From Pseudomonas sp. GGS8 (lineage in GTDB: Bacteria; Pseudomonadota; Gammaproteobacteria; Pseudomonadales; Pseudomonadaceae): 64,000 bases of DNA. Positions 47,238 to 55,371 of the stretch are shown one piece after another (position 1 is the first letter of the stretch; each line of letters starts with the position of its first letter). Position numbers and translations under genes: made by a program. The notes under the pieces are model-generated. The model did no database searches and had not been told where the DNA came from. It saw only the letters and a list, made by a program, of their open reading frames with translations. The stretch is from contig NZ_JALJWF010000001.1 of NCBI RefSeq assembly GCF_024168645.1, positions 1,479,001 to 1,543,000 on the forward strand, given 5' to 3'.

Positions 47238-48301
47238 GAGCCGAGCAGTTTTCAACAGCCGTGCTGGATTGGTACGACCGCCACGGTCGCCATGACTTGC
47301 CGTGGCAACAGGGCATCACCCCTTACCGGGTGTGGGTCTCGGAAATCATGTTGCAGCAGACCCAGGTCAGCACCGTGCTGAACTACTTCGACCGGTTCAT
47401 GGCCTCGCTGCCAACTGTCGAAGCCCTGGCCGCCGCGCCGGAAGACGAAGTGCTGCACCTGTGGACCGGCCTCGGTTACTACACCCGCGCGCGCAACCTG
47501 CAAAAGACCGCGAAGATTGTCGTCGCCGAACATGGCGGCGAGTTTCCCCGTGATGTGGAAAAACTCATCGAGCTGCCGGGTATCGGCCTGTCCACCGCCG
47601 GGGCGATTGCCAGCCTGAGCATGGGCATCCGCGCGCCGATCCTCGATGGCAACGTCAAACGGGTGCTGGCGCGCTTTACCGCGCAAGAGGGTTATCCGGG
47701 CGAGCCGAAGGTCGCCAAACAACTGTGGGCCAACGCAGAGCGCTTCACACCGCATGATCGGGTCAACGCCTACACCCAGGCGATGATGGATCTGGGCGCG
47801 ACACTCTGCACCCGCAGCAAGCCGAGCTGCCTGCTTTGCCCGCTGGAAAAGGGCTGCGAAGCGCACATGCTCGGCCTGGAAACCCGCTACCCGATCCCCA
47901 AGCCACGCAAAGCCGTGCCACAGAAGCGCACGCTGATGCCGATGCTCGCCAACGGCGACGGCGCGATTCTGCTTTACCGACGCCCTTCCACGGGCCTGTG
48001 GGGCGGTCTCTGGAGCCTGCCGGAGCTCGATGACCTCGACGACCTGCAACATCTGGCTTCGCAGCACTCGCTGGAACTGGGCAGCCAGCAGGCACTGCCG
48101 AGCCTGGTGCACACCTTCAGCCACTTTCAGTTATCCATCGAACCCTGGCTGGTGCAGGTCCAGGAGGCCGGCCATCACGTGGCCGAGGCCGACTGGCTCT
48201 GGTATAACCTCGCCACCCCGCCGCGCCTGGGCCTTGCCGCCCCGGTCAAAACCTTGCTCGAACGCGCGGCCGCCGTATTGAACGCAGGAGAGTCGTCATG
48301 A
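47234..48301 (+). CDS. mutY: adenine DNA glycosylase
   Basis: A 355-residue base excision repair enzyme removing A opposite 8-oxoG. The catalytic Glu lies in [15 protein letters not shown] near 37, the helix-hairpin-helix [13 protein letters not shown] near 115 and catalytic Asp in [13 protein letters not shown] near 137. The 4Fe-4S ligands follow the Cys-X6-Cys-X2-Cys-X5-Cys pattern in [17 protein letters not shown]. The C-terminal NUDIX-like domain recognises 8-oxoG. It overlaps asmA and yggX by 4 bases each, an asmA-mutY-yggX operon. Confidence 0.98.
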   Translation: MRAEQFSTAVLDWYDRHGRHDLPWQQGITPYRVWVSEIMLQQTQVSTVLNYFDRFMASLPTVEALAAAPEDEVLHLWTGLGYYTRARNLQKTAKIVVAEHGGEFPRDVEKLIELPGIGLSTAGAIASLSMGIRAPILDGNVKRVLARFTAQEGYPGEPKVAKQLWANAERFTPHDRVNAYTQAMMDLGATLCTRSKPSCLLCPLEKGCEAHMLGLETRYPIPKPRKAVPQKRTLMPMLANGDGAILLYRRPSTGLWGGLWSLPELDDLDDLQHLASQHSLELGSQQALPSLVHTFSHFQLSIEPWLVQVQEAGHHVAEADWLWYNLATPPRLGLAAPVKTLLERAAAVLNAGESS

Positions 48302-48570
48302 CCCGCACCATCATGTGCCGCAAGTACAAAGAAGAACTGCCCGCCCTGGAGCGCGCTCCATTTCCGGGTGCAAAAGGTCAGGACATTTTTGACCACGTCT
48401 CGGCCAAGGCCTGGGCCGACTGGCAGAAACACCAGACCCTGCTGATCAACGAAAAACGCCTGAACATGATGAACGCCGAAGACCGCAAATATCTTCAGGG
48501 CGAGATGGACAAGTTCTTTTCCGGCGAGGAATACGCCAAGGCTGAAGGCTACGTTCCACCTGCTCAATAA
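48298..48570 (+). CDS. yggX: oxidative damage protection / Fe(II) trafficking protein YggX
   Basis: A 90-residue cytosolic protein protecting Fe-S clusters from oxidation, fitting its coupling to the Fe-S enzyme Mut[21 protein letters not shown] carries the conserved Cys7, followed by [19 protein letters not shown] and [12 protein letters not shown] at the end. It overlaps mutY by ATGA and is followed by tRNA-Phe. Confidence 0.97.
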   Translation: MTRTIMCRKYKEELPALERAPFPGAKGQDIFDHVSAKAWADWQKHQTLLINEKRLNMMNAEDRKYLQGEMDKFFSGEEYAKAEGYVPPAQ

Positions 48571-48634
48571 TTGATCAAAATCCGGGGTCGGCACGTAAGC
48601 GACGGTAATAATTAAATATTTTTTGAAAACTTGC

Positions 48635-48663
48635 TTGACGACCCCCTGAAAAACCCGTTTAAT
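48635..48663 (+). promoter_or_regulatory. sigma-70 promoter of tRNA-Phe
   Basis: TTGACG (48635-48640) and TTTAAT (48658-48663) are separated by 17 bases. A GC-rich discriminator (GCGCCCCG) follows before the tRNA, as expected for stringently controlled stable RNA promoters. Confidence 0.8.
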
Positions 48664-48673
48664 GCGCCCCGTT

Positions 48674-48749
48674 GCCCAGATAGCTCAGTCGGTAGAGCAG
48701 GGGATTGAAAATCCCCGTGTCGGCGGTTCGATTCCGTCTCTGGGCACCA
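48674..48749 (+). tRNA. tRNA-Phe (GAA)
   Basis: A 76-base cloverleaf: acceptor GCCCAGA pairing with TCTGGGC, D-arm TAGCTCAGTCGGTAGAGC, anticodon arm GGGGATTGAAAATCCCC with anticodon GAA, T-arm GGCGGTTCGATTCCGTC, discriminator A and encoded CCA. Confidence 0.97.
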
Positions 48750-48756
48750 AATACCG

Positions 48757-48789
48757 AAAACCCTGAATCGCAAGATTCAGGGTTTTTTT
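48757..48789 (+). terminator. terminator of tRNA-Phe
   Basis: AAAACCCTGAATC-GCAA-GATTCAGGG followed by seven T's, 8 bases after the tRNA CCA. Confidence 0.93.
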
Positions 48790-48833
48790 ATGCCTGCGAT
48801 TTGATCGGACATCACGCAAGCCACCTCTCCTGA

Positions 48834-49283
48834 CTAGTTTTCGCCGCCCCAGTGGAAAACCAGATTGCGAGCGGCACCACTGCCCACATCCGCTGTATTA
48901 CGCCGCACCTCACCTTTATGCGTGGCGACAACGGTGTACTTGCCGGCAGGCAGTTGAACGTAAACCAGCGGCCCGGCCTGACTCAGCGTCAGCACGGTCT
49001 GCCCTGCGGCTTTCTGAATAACCAGGTCCACATCGGGAACGTATTCATCCTGAGGCCCGGTGGAGAAGGTCATGTGCAGGTTATAGCCCTTGGTTTGCTG
49101 AATGGCCTTAGCCTCGTCCTCTCCGATCCCCCCGGACAGGTAGGCAATCCCGTTTTGCTGTTGCTGTTGGACTTGCACGGCTGAACTGTCGATCGGCTCA
49201 AGGCTGGCGGCGTTAAGCGCGACCGGCAACATCAGCACGCCGACAGCGGCAAGGGGCAGCATGAATGAATGGACGTACTTCAT
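48834..49283 (-). CDS. small secreted protein of unknown function
   Basis: A 149-residue exported protein: signal peptide MKYVHSFMLPLAAVGVLMLP with cleavage near NAA-SL, a Gln-rich patch (VQVQQQQQNG, residues 37-46), the segment YLSGGIGEDEAKAIQQTKGY and a C-terminal beta-sandwich-like part VYVQLPAGKYTVVATHKGEV followed by NLVFHWGGEN, similar to carboxypeptidase regulatory-like folds. GIGEDEAKAI is a motif I recall in Pseudomonas hypothetical proteins only. Single gene; function unknown. Confidence 0.75.
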   Translation of the reverse strand: MKYVHSFMLPLAAVGVLMLPVALNAASLEPIDSSAVQVQQQQQNGIAYLSGGIGEDEAKAIQQTKGYNLHMTFSTGPQDEYVPDVDLVIQKAAGQTVLTLSQAGPLVYVQLPAGKYTVVATHKGEVRRNTADVGSGAARNLVFHWGGEN

Positions 49284-49547
49284 GATGGCGACTCCCGGGG
49301 TTGCGCAGAACCCACTCGTTACTCCTTTTAGATTTGTTGCTGAACACTCAAGTTTTAGATCGATTCGGAATGGGGCTCACTGCGAATCGGACTACACGAT
49401 TTGCTCCTCAAGTACGAGCTGTAGTCGGCAGCGTCCTGCAAAATGAATCCGGTATTTCCTGCCGACTCACCAGCAGCGCCCGGCATCGCTGACTATCGCT
49501 CTCTTGCCATTCTCTTCCGTCTGTTTCCTTCAACCGCGGAAGACGTC
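49284..49547. other. divergent spacer before the YhcG-type gene
   Basis: 264 bases between divergent genes, more AT-rich than the surroundings around 49320-49370. No repeat, RNA or operator is recognised. Confidence 0.35.
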
Positions 49548-50606
49548 ATGAGCCACCTCAAACCCGATAACACTCAAGATCCACAAATGGCTTCACTGCT
49601 CGGCAGTCTTGGCGAACTGATCCGCGAAGCGCGTCAGAAGGTGCTGCGAGCGGTCGATACCGTTCAGGTGCAAACCTGTTGGCAGATCGGGCGGCATATT
49701 GTGGAGTTCGAACAGGAAGGGGCTCGGCGGGCGGCTTATGGCAAGCAGCTGCTATCAACACTGGCCAAAGTCCTCACTTCCGAGTTTGGAAAAGGTTTTG
49801 ACGAACGCAACCTGCGATACATGCGGGACTTTTATCAGACCTTTCCAATTTGGAACGCAGTGCGTTCCGAATTGAGCTGGACCCATTACCGCAGACTGCT
49901 GCGCGTCGACAACGAGAGCGCTCGCCACTGGTACATGAACGAATCAGCGCTCCAGAACTGGTCAAGTCGTGCCCTCGAGCGCCAGATCAACACCCTCTAC
50001 TACGAACGTCTGCTGGCGAGCCGCGACCGGGCCGCCGTCAAACAGGAAGCCGCCACCAACATCCAGCAAATGAACGCCAGCCCTCGGGATTTCATCCGGG
50101 ACCCGGTGCTGCTTGAGTTTCTCGGCCTGCCCAATGCAGGCCGGGTTCAGGAAAGCGATCTTGAGCAAGCACTGATCGATCAACTTCAGGGTTTTCTGCT
50201 CGAACTGGGCAAAGGCTTCGCCTTCATCGCTCGCCAGCAACGTATCAGTACCGACAGCAAAGACTTCTACATCGACCTGGTGTTCTACAACTACCTGCTC
50301 AAGTGCTTCGTCATTTTCGATCTCAAGCGCGGCGAACTGACCCACCAGGATGTCGGCCAGATGGACATGTATGTGCGCATGTACGACGACCTCAAGCGCG
50401 GACCGGAGGATGGCCCCACCGTCGGCCTCATTCTCTGCGCGCAAAAGGATGAATCGGTGGTGCGCTACTCAGTGCTGCAAGGCAACGAACAACTATTCGC
50501 CAGTACATACAGACTGGTGCTGCCGAGCGAGGAGGAACTCCGCGCAGAACTGGATCGGGAATGGGCGGTAGTTGAGGAGCGGTTACTCAAGCAGAGGCTC
50601 CGATAA
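49548..50606 (+). CDS. YhcG/DUF1016 family protein with PD-(D/E)XK nuclease domain
   Basis: A 353-residue protein. The N-terminal DUF1016 domain shows VQTCWQIGRHIVEFEQEG, GFDERNLRYMRDFYQTFP and ELSWTHYRRLLRV; the C-terminal nuclease domain has the core DFYIDLVFYNYLLKCFVIFD with DLKRGELTHQDVGQMDMYV, giving Asp and Asp-X-Lys of the PD-(D/E)XK site, and GLILCAQKDESVVRYSV. Homologues occur as solitary genes, beside restriction systems and in Rpn-like mobile gene groups; a role in DNA cleavage or recombination is inferred. Start at 49548 (MSHLKPDN) with GGAAG upstream. It stands alone, flanked by unrelated genes, and could be transferred DNA. Confidence 0.88.
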   Translation: MSHLKPDNTQDPQMASLLGSLGELIREARQKVLRAVDTVQVQTCWQIGRHIVEFEQEGARRAAYGKQLLSTLAKVLTSEFGKGFDERNLRYMRDFYQTFPIWNAVRSELSWTHYRRLLRVDNESARHWYMNESALQNWSSRALERQINTLYYERLLASRDRAAVKQEAATNIQQMNASPRDFIRDPVLLEFLGLPNAGRVQESDLEQALIDQLQGFLLELGKGFAFIARQQRISTDSKDFYIDLVFYNYLLKCFVIFDLKRGELTHQDVGQMDMYVRMYDDLKRGPEDGPTVGLILCAQKDESVVRYSVLQGNEQLFASTYRLVLPSEEELRAELDREWAVVEERLLKQRLR

Positions 50607-50675
50607 GCACGGGTGGATTGTTCATAAACGGCGTGAAGACTATGGTGGATAGCTAGCCGAAAAGGTTAAGAGCCG

Positions 50676-51650
50676 ATGAATTTGCAGGACATCCCCTCAC
50701 TGGCCCCGACTCAACTCGAGTTGCCGTTGCCCACCCGCACACCCGGCGAATCCTTCAAGGAGCCCGCCGCCGACGGTTTCCTCCTTGGCGGCTTCACCTG
50801 GCAGCATACCCATCAAGACCCGACCCGTCCGGTAGTGATCATCAACGCCGCCACTTCAGTCCGTTGCCGACACTACTCGCGCTTCGCCGATTACCTGTTC
50901 GCCAACGGCTTAGACGTGATCACTTATGACTACCGTGGCATTGGCGAGTCGCGCCCCGCATCGCTGAAAGGGCTTGAGGCTTCATGGTCTGACTGGGGCG
51001 CGCTGGATTTCGAGGCGATGTTGCAAAGGGCGCAACGTGAGTTTGCACAACAACCCATCAATGTCGTCGGCCACAGCTTCGGCGGCTGTGCTGCGGGGCT
51101 GGGCGCTTCCGGGCATGTGATCCGACGCTTGGTGACGGTGGGCGCGCAGTTCGCTTACTGGCGCGACTACGCCCCTGCCCATCGTTGGCGGATGCTTGCC
51201 AAATGGCACGTGATGATGCCGCTGATCACGATGCTTTGCGGCTACTTCCCGGGCAGACGCCTGGGCTGGCTCGAAGACACCCCTGCCGGCGTGGTTCGCG
51301 ATTGGAGCATGCCCAGCGCCCGATATGAAAAACGCCCCAGCGGTCGTCTCATGCACGCCAGAACCGGTCAGCTCCCCTTCTCCAAGGTCAGCGCACAAAC
51401 CCTGGCCATCAGCCTCAGCGACGACCCCTACGGCACGACTCCAGCCATCGAGCGCCTGCTTGACTACTTCACCGGCAGTACAAATACCCACTTGAGAATC
51501 ACGCCTGAGGACATCGGCGAAGAAGAAGTCGGACATTTCGCCTTTTTTCGCAGCGCATACCAAGCCACACTATGGCCCATTGCATTGTCCTGGCTGCAGA
51601 CCGGCGAGCTGGCCCCCGACACACCCGGGCGGCGAGTGCCACGCAGCTGA
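50676..51650 (+). CDS. alpha/beta hydrolase
   Basis: A 324-residue alpha/beta hydrolase with the nucleophile Ser in NVVGHSFGGCAAGLG (near residue 133), preceded by VITYDYRGIGESRPASLKGL (strand and turn before the first helix) and a predicted catalytic His near the C-terminus in EVGHFAFFR. It has no signal peptide. The family includes esterases and lipases; substrate unknown. It follows the YhcG-type gene by 69 bases in the same direction. Confidence 0.88.
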   Translation: MNLQDIPSLAPTQLELPLPTRTPGESFKEPAADGFLLGGFTWQHTHQDPTRPVVIINAATSVRCRHYSRFADYLFANGLDVITYDYRGIGESRPASLKGLEASWSDWGALDFEAMLQRAQREFAQQPINVVGHSFGGCAAGLGASGHVIRRLVTVGAQFAYWRDYAPAHRWRMLAKWHVMMPLITMLCGYFPGRRLGWLEDTPAGVVRDWSMPSARYEKRPSGRLMHARTGQLPFSKVSAQTLAISLSDDPYGTTPAIERLLDYFTGSTNTHLRITPEDIGEEEVGHFAFFRSAYQATLWPIALSWLQTGELAPDTPGRRVPRS

Positions 51651-51687
51651 TTGATGCGCCCTCTCAACGAATTACGGAACGACACCC

Positions 51688-52104
51688 ATGGCCTCCGCCA
51701 ACAAGCAGAACAAACGCGCCTCCCGCGCCAAAGCCAAGGCCAAGCAGAACCGCACCCAGCGGGCCGCCGCGCCGGTCGAGCTGGACCCGAACGACGATCG
51801 CATCGACTTCGAATCAGTGGACCTGACCGAGCTGTTCAAAAAAATGATCGACGCCGAAAAGTCCAGCCAGCAGGCAATGTGCACAGCCTTCCTTGAAGAC
51901 CCGCTGCTGGAGCTGGTGTACGAACAGGAAGGCGAAGAGGGTGCGATGGACTTCATCCTTGCGGCGCTCATCGAGTACCGTCAATGGTCCACCGAGACCG
52001 ACGAAGCCGGCGCCCTGGCGTGGATCGAATCCCCGGCCTTCCAGGCTGATTACGTGGCGGCGTCCGACGCCATCGCGACCCAAACCCAACAGAAAACCCA
52101 CTGA
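51688..52104 (+). CDS. small protein with basic N-terminus, unknown (tandem paralogue 1)
   Basis: A 138-residue protein: a Lys/Arg/Ala-rich head (MASANKQNKRASRAKAKAKQ, residues 1-20), an acidic linker (LDPNDDRIDFESVDLTELF) and a helical body with IEYRQWSTETDEAGALAWIE near 97-116. The next gene has the same plan. The basic head could bind nucleic acid, the body is not recognised. The gap to the next gene is 6 bases, so they form one unit. Confidence 0.75.
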   Translation: MASANKQNKRASRAKAKAKQNRTQRAAAPVELDPNDDRIDFESVDLTELFKKMIDAEKSSQQAMCTAFLEDPLLELVYEQEGEEGAMDFILAALIEYRQWSTETDEAGALAWIESPAFQADYVAASDAIATQTQQKTH

Positions 52105-52110
52105 GTTCCC

Positions 52111-52563
52111 ATGGCATCCCTGAACAAGCAGCAGAAACGCGCCAAACGTGCAAAAGCCAAAGCCAAGCAAATCCGCATGGTCGGCAGAAAACCCGCCGAT
52201 CTGAACGATGACCTGGGTGAGATCGGCGAACCGATCCCGGAATACACCCTGGCGATGTTCAGCAAAATGCGTGACGCCGAAGCCACCAGCCGCAACGACA
52301 TGCTGTTGACCTTGCTGTCGAACCTTGCCGGAATCATCAGCGACCACCCAGAACTGCTGGACATGGAAAACGCCGACAACGAAGCCATGGCCGCCACGCA
52401 TCTGGCCGCCGACATGCTGATCGACTACCGCATGTGGGCCGATGGCATGGACCGCGACGCCGCCCAGGCCTGGCTGACCGATCCGCAATTCATCACCGAC
52501 TTCGGCGATGCGCTGGACAGTTATCGTCAGTCACTGGATGCGCTGGAAGAAAAGGGCGAGTAA
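52111..52563 (+). CDS. small protein with basic N-terminus, unknown (tandem paralogue 2)
   Basis: A 150-residue paralogue of the preceding protein: MASLNKQQKRAKRAKAKAKQ at the start and IDYRMWADGMDRDAAQAWLT near 110-130, matching the IEYRQWS...AWIESP region of its neighbour, and an acidic C-terminus. Between the shared head and tail the two differ widely. Function unknown; a terminator follows 22 bases after the stop. Confidence 0.75.
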   Translation: MASLNKQQKRAKRAKAKAKQIRMVGRKPADLNDDLGEIGEPIPEYTLAMFSKMRDAEATSRNDMLLTLLSNLAGIISDHPELLDMENADNEAMAATHLAADMLIDYRMWADGMDRDAAQAWLTDPQFITDFGDALDSYRQSLDALEEKGE

Positions 52564-52584
52564 ACACCCCTCCCCTTCAGAACC

Positions 52585-52622
52585 AAAAACGGCCGCGTGT
52601 CATCACTGACAGCGGCCGTTTT
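52585..52622. terminator. bidirectional terminator between paralogue pair and gabP
   Basis: ACGGCCGC-G-TGTCA-TCAC-TGACA-GCGGCCGT forms a 13-bp stem with a single bulged G, with A's on one side and T's on the other. It can end both converging genes. Confidence 0.93.
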
Positions 52623-52639
52623 GCGTTACGCGGTACGAA

Positions 52640-54031
52640 TCAGTTCAGCACCACCGCACCCACCTTCTGCAGCTTGCGACGACGAGCCACAATCAAACCG
52701 GCCGCTACCACCAACACACTCAGCAGACCCGTCGCGAGGATCTCCACGCGATGCGCTTCCTGGAACAGCATGATGGTCAGGGCCGCGACGATGAATACGA
52801 TCACCGCGTAGGTCAGGCCCGGGAACAGCCACATGCTGAAGGCGATTTTTTCGCCGCGAGCCATACGCTGTTTGCGCATACGCAGTTGCGAAAAGGCGAT
52901 CACCAGATACACCAGCAACGCGATGGCGCCAGAGCTGGCCAACAGGAATTCGAACACCGCAGCCGGGGCCACGTAGTTGGCGAATACGGCAACAAACGCA
53001 GCCGCGGTCGACAGCATCACAGCCCAGTAAGGCGTGCCGCTCTTGTTGGTGCGCTGGGAAACGGCCGGCGCGTCGCCACGCTTGCCCAACGAGAACATCA
53101 TGCGCGAAGCGGTGTAGAGCGCCGAGTTCAGGCAGCTGGTGACCGCAACCAGCACCACGATATCGACGATCAGCTTGGCATTCGGGATACCCATGCGCTC
53201 GAGCACGGTCTGGTAGGAACCGACACTGGCGAGAATCGGGTCGTTCCATGGCACCAAGGCCACCACGATGAAGATGGAGACGAGGTAGAACAAACCAATC
53301 CGCCAGATGACCGAGTTGGTAGCCTTGGAAATCTGCTGGCCAGGGTTCTTCGATTCCGCGGCCGCGATGGTCACGATCTCAGTACCCATGAAGGAAAACA
53401 TGGTGGTCAGAATGGCGCCCAGCACGGCGCCCATACCGTTTGGCAGAAAGCCTTGAGTGTCAAACAAATGCGACACACCGCTGACCTGGCTGGAGGGCAG
53501 GAAGCCAAAGATCGCCAGAATGCCAAGACCGATAAAGCCGATGATCGCGACGACTTTGACCAAGGCGAACCAGAACTCAAACTCTCCATAGTTCTTCACG
53601 CTGAACAGGTTGGTCACCGTCAGCAGCAACGTGATGATCAAGGTGAAGGCCCAGATCGCCACATTCGGGAACCAGGCATGCAGGATGGTTGCGGCAGCAT
53701 TAGCCTCCAGCGGGATCACCAACACCCAGAACCACCAGTAGAGCCAGCCGATGGTGAAACCGGCCCAGTGACCGATTGCACGATCGGCGTACGTCGAGAA
53801 GGAGCCTGTGTCTGGCGATGCAACGGCCATCTCGCCGAGCATACGCATGACCAGAACCACCAGCGCACCGGCGGCAGCATAGGCCAACAGCACGGCCGGG
53901 CCTGCAGCGGCGATGGCGTGGCCGGAGCCGACGAACAGCCCGGCGCCGATTACCCCGGCGATCGACAGCATGGTCACATGACGCGGTTTAAGCCCCTGTT
54001 CGAGGCCATTGGAGCTTTGCGTACTGCTCAT
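52640..54031 (-). CDS. gabP: GABA permease (APC family)
   Basis: A 463-residue inner membrane permease with 12 helices. It follows E. coli GabP closely throughout, with LKPRHVTMLSIAGVIGAGLF at the start, DTGSFSTYADRAIGHWAGFT near 75-95, YWWFWVLVIPLEANAAATIL, NYGEFEFWFALVKVVAIIGF and EIVTIAAAESKNPG. It imports 4-aminobutyrate, possibly related omega-amino acids. Start ATG at 54031. A sigma-54 promoter lies 95 bases upstream, so it is expected to be turned on by nitrogen or carbon-nitrogen imbalance. Confidence 0.9.
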   Translation of the reverse strand: MSSTQSSNGLEQGLKPRHVTMLSIAGVIGAGLFVGSGHAIAAAGPAVLLAYAAAGALVVLVMRMLGEMAVASPDTGSFSTYADRAIGHWAGFTIGWLYWWFWVLVIPLEANAAATILHAWFPNVAIWAFTLIITLLLTVTNLFSVKNYGEFEFWFALVKVVAIIGFIGLGILAIFGFLPSSQVSGVSHLFDTQGFLPNGMGAVLGAILTTMFSFMGTEIVTIAAAESKNPGQQISKATNSVIWRIGLFYLVSIFIVVALVPWNDPILASVGSYQTVLERMGIPNAKLIVDIVVLVAVTSCLNSALYTASRMMFSLGKRGDAPAVSQRTNKSGTPYWAVMLSTAAAFVAVFANYVAPAAVFEFLLASSGAIALLVYLVIAFSQLRMRKQRMARGEKIAFSMWLFPGLTYAVIVFIVAALTIMLFQEAHRVEILATGLLSVLVVAAGLIVARRRKLQKVGAVVLN

Positions 54032-54125
54032 TGAAACTACCTTTGCCTGGAAATCGATTCAGTCCACCCCGCCTGAAAATCCCTTCTCGTAAAAAGAATC
54101 CAACAGAGTGTTCCTTATTCTGCAC

Positions 54126-54141
54126 GCAATAATTGCGCCAA
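54126..54141 (-). promoter_or_regulatory. sigma-54 promoter of gabP
   Basis: On the minus strand TTGGCGCAATTATTGC has GG and GC 10 bases apart and a perfect TTGC -12 element. It points to gabP, whose ATG is 95 bases away. The activator (NtrC, CbrB or GabR-like) is not shown by the sequence. Confidence 0.72.
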
Positions 54142-54491
54142 AATGTTTCACATCCCCGGTATACGCGGCCTGAGCGCCGACGGAGCGTTTATCGCAAGTC
54201 ATTGAGATTAATGGCATTTAGCCAGAGCGTTACCTTGCCACCCACTTCAGGAACGAATCTGCGCACCAGAAACACACTAAAAAAGGCAAGCACGCACAAT
54301 AAAAGTGCAGATCAGGAACGTTTGGCCGGTTAGCGCTTCCAACACCCCGCCAAAGCTGGCAACATCGCGCCTTTTTTTACGCGACAGCCGTGCCGAAGCG
54401 TGTTCAAACGGCTGTTCGGTTGTTGATGGGGCGACAGTCTGCTGTGTCGATGCGACAACCTGCCACATGCCATCCGTTTACCGCCCGTAGC

Positions 54492-54555
54492 GCTGTTGGC
54501 TGCCATTCGAACGCTATGCTAGCTTGGCCGCCTCGCCAGGAAGGCTGCCAACAGC
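54492..54555. promoter_or_regulatory. inverted repeat before the basic amino acid ABC operon
   Basis: GCTGTTGGC (54492-54500) and GCCAACAGC (54547-54555) are exact inverted arms 46 bases apart, ending 29 bases before the first ATG. They could form a leader RNA hairpin or an operator with looped spacing. Function not shown. Confidence 0.45.
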
Positions 54556-54584
54556 AGGAGCGCAACACACTATGAGGAACGCAC

Positions 54585-55358
54585 ATGGCTGAGGCCACGC
54601 CCGCGCTTGAAATCCGCAACTTGCACAAACGCTACGGACAGCTTGAGGTGCTCAAAGGCATCTCGCTGACCGCCCGCGACGGCGACGTGATCTCGATCCT
54701 CGGCTCCTCCGGTTCCGGCAAGTCCACGTTCCTGCGTTGCATCAACCTGCTGGAGAACCCGCACCAGGGCCAGATCCTGGTGGCTGGCGAAGAACTCAAG
54801 CTCAAGTCCGCCAAGAATGGCGAACTGGTCGCTGCCGACGGCAAGCAGATCAATCGCCTGCGCAGCGAGATCGGTTTTGTATTTCAAAACTTTAATCTCT
54901 GGCCGCACATGAGCGTGCTCGACAACATCATCGAAGCCCCGCGCCGCGTGCTCGGCCAGAGCAAGGCCGAGGCCATCGAAGTCGCCGAAGCCTTGCTGGC
55001 CAAGGTCGGCATCGCTGACAAGCGCCACGCCTACCCGGCGCAACTCTCCGGCGGCCAGCAGCAACGCGCGGCCATCGCCCGCACCCTGGCGATGCAACCC
55101 AAGGTGATCCTGTTCGACGAGCCCACCTCCGCCCTTGACCCGGAAATGGTCCAGGAAGTACTTAATGTCATCCGCGCGCTGGCCGAAGAAGGCCGCACCA
55201 TGCTGCTCGTGACCCACGAAATGGGCTTCGCCCGTCAGGTTTCCAGCGAAGTGGTGTTCCTCCACCAGGGCCTGGTAGAAGAACAAGGATCGCCGCAGCA
55301 GGTGTTCGAAAACCCGCTTTCGGCGCGCTGCAAACAATTCATGTCCAGCAACCGCTAA
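54585..55358 (+). CDS. basic amino acid ABC transporter, ATP-binding protein
   Basis: A 257-residue ATPase of the polar amino acid family (HisP/AotP-like). Walker A GSSGSGKSTFLRCINLLE is at about 39-56, the family insertion KLKSAKNGELVAADGKQINR follows near 75, Q-loop FQNFNLWPHMSVLDNI, signature LSGGQQQRAAIARTLAM near 157 and Walker B VILFDEPTSALDPE near 180. First gene of a four-gene import operon; GAGGAAC precedes the ATG. Confidence 0.95.
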   Translation: MAEATPALEIRNLHKRYGQLEVLKGISLTARDGDVISILGSSGSGKSTFLRCINLLENPHQGQILVAGEELKLKSAKNGELVAADGKQINRLRSEIGFVFQNFNLWPHMSVLDNIIEAPRRVLGQSKAEAIEVAEALLAKVGIADKRHAYPAQLSGGQQQRAAIARTLAMQPKVILFDEPTSALDPEMVQEVLNVIRALAEEGRTMLLVTHEMGFARQVSSEVVFLHQGLVEEQGSPQQVFENPLSARCKQFMSSNR

Positions 55359-55371
55359 CGGAGCTACCCGC

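Larger units (their letters stand above)
54032..54584. other. 553-base divergent spacer between gabP and the ABC operon
   Basis: Holds the gabP sigma-54 promoter (54126-54141, leftward), a mixed AT- and GC-rich centre without conserved coding content, and an inverted repeat (54492-54555) just before the ABC operon. No REP, RNA gene or small protein is supported. Confidence 0.5.

Noticed and set aside
54572..54592. Tiny frame MRNAHG before the ABC operon as a leader peptide
   Set aside because: Only 6 codons with a single His and it overlaps the true start; no attenuator structure follows it.
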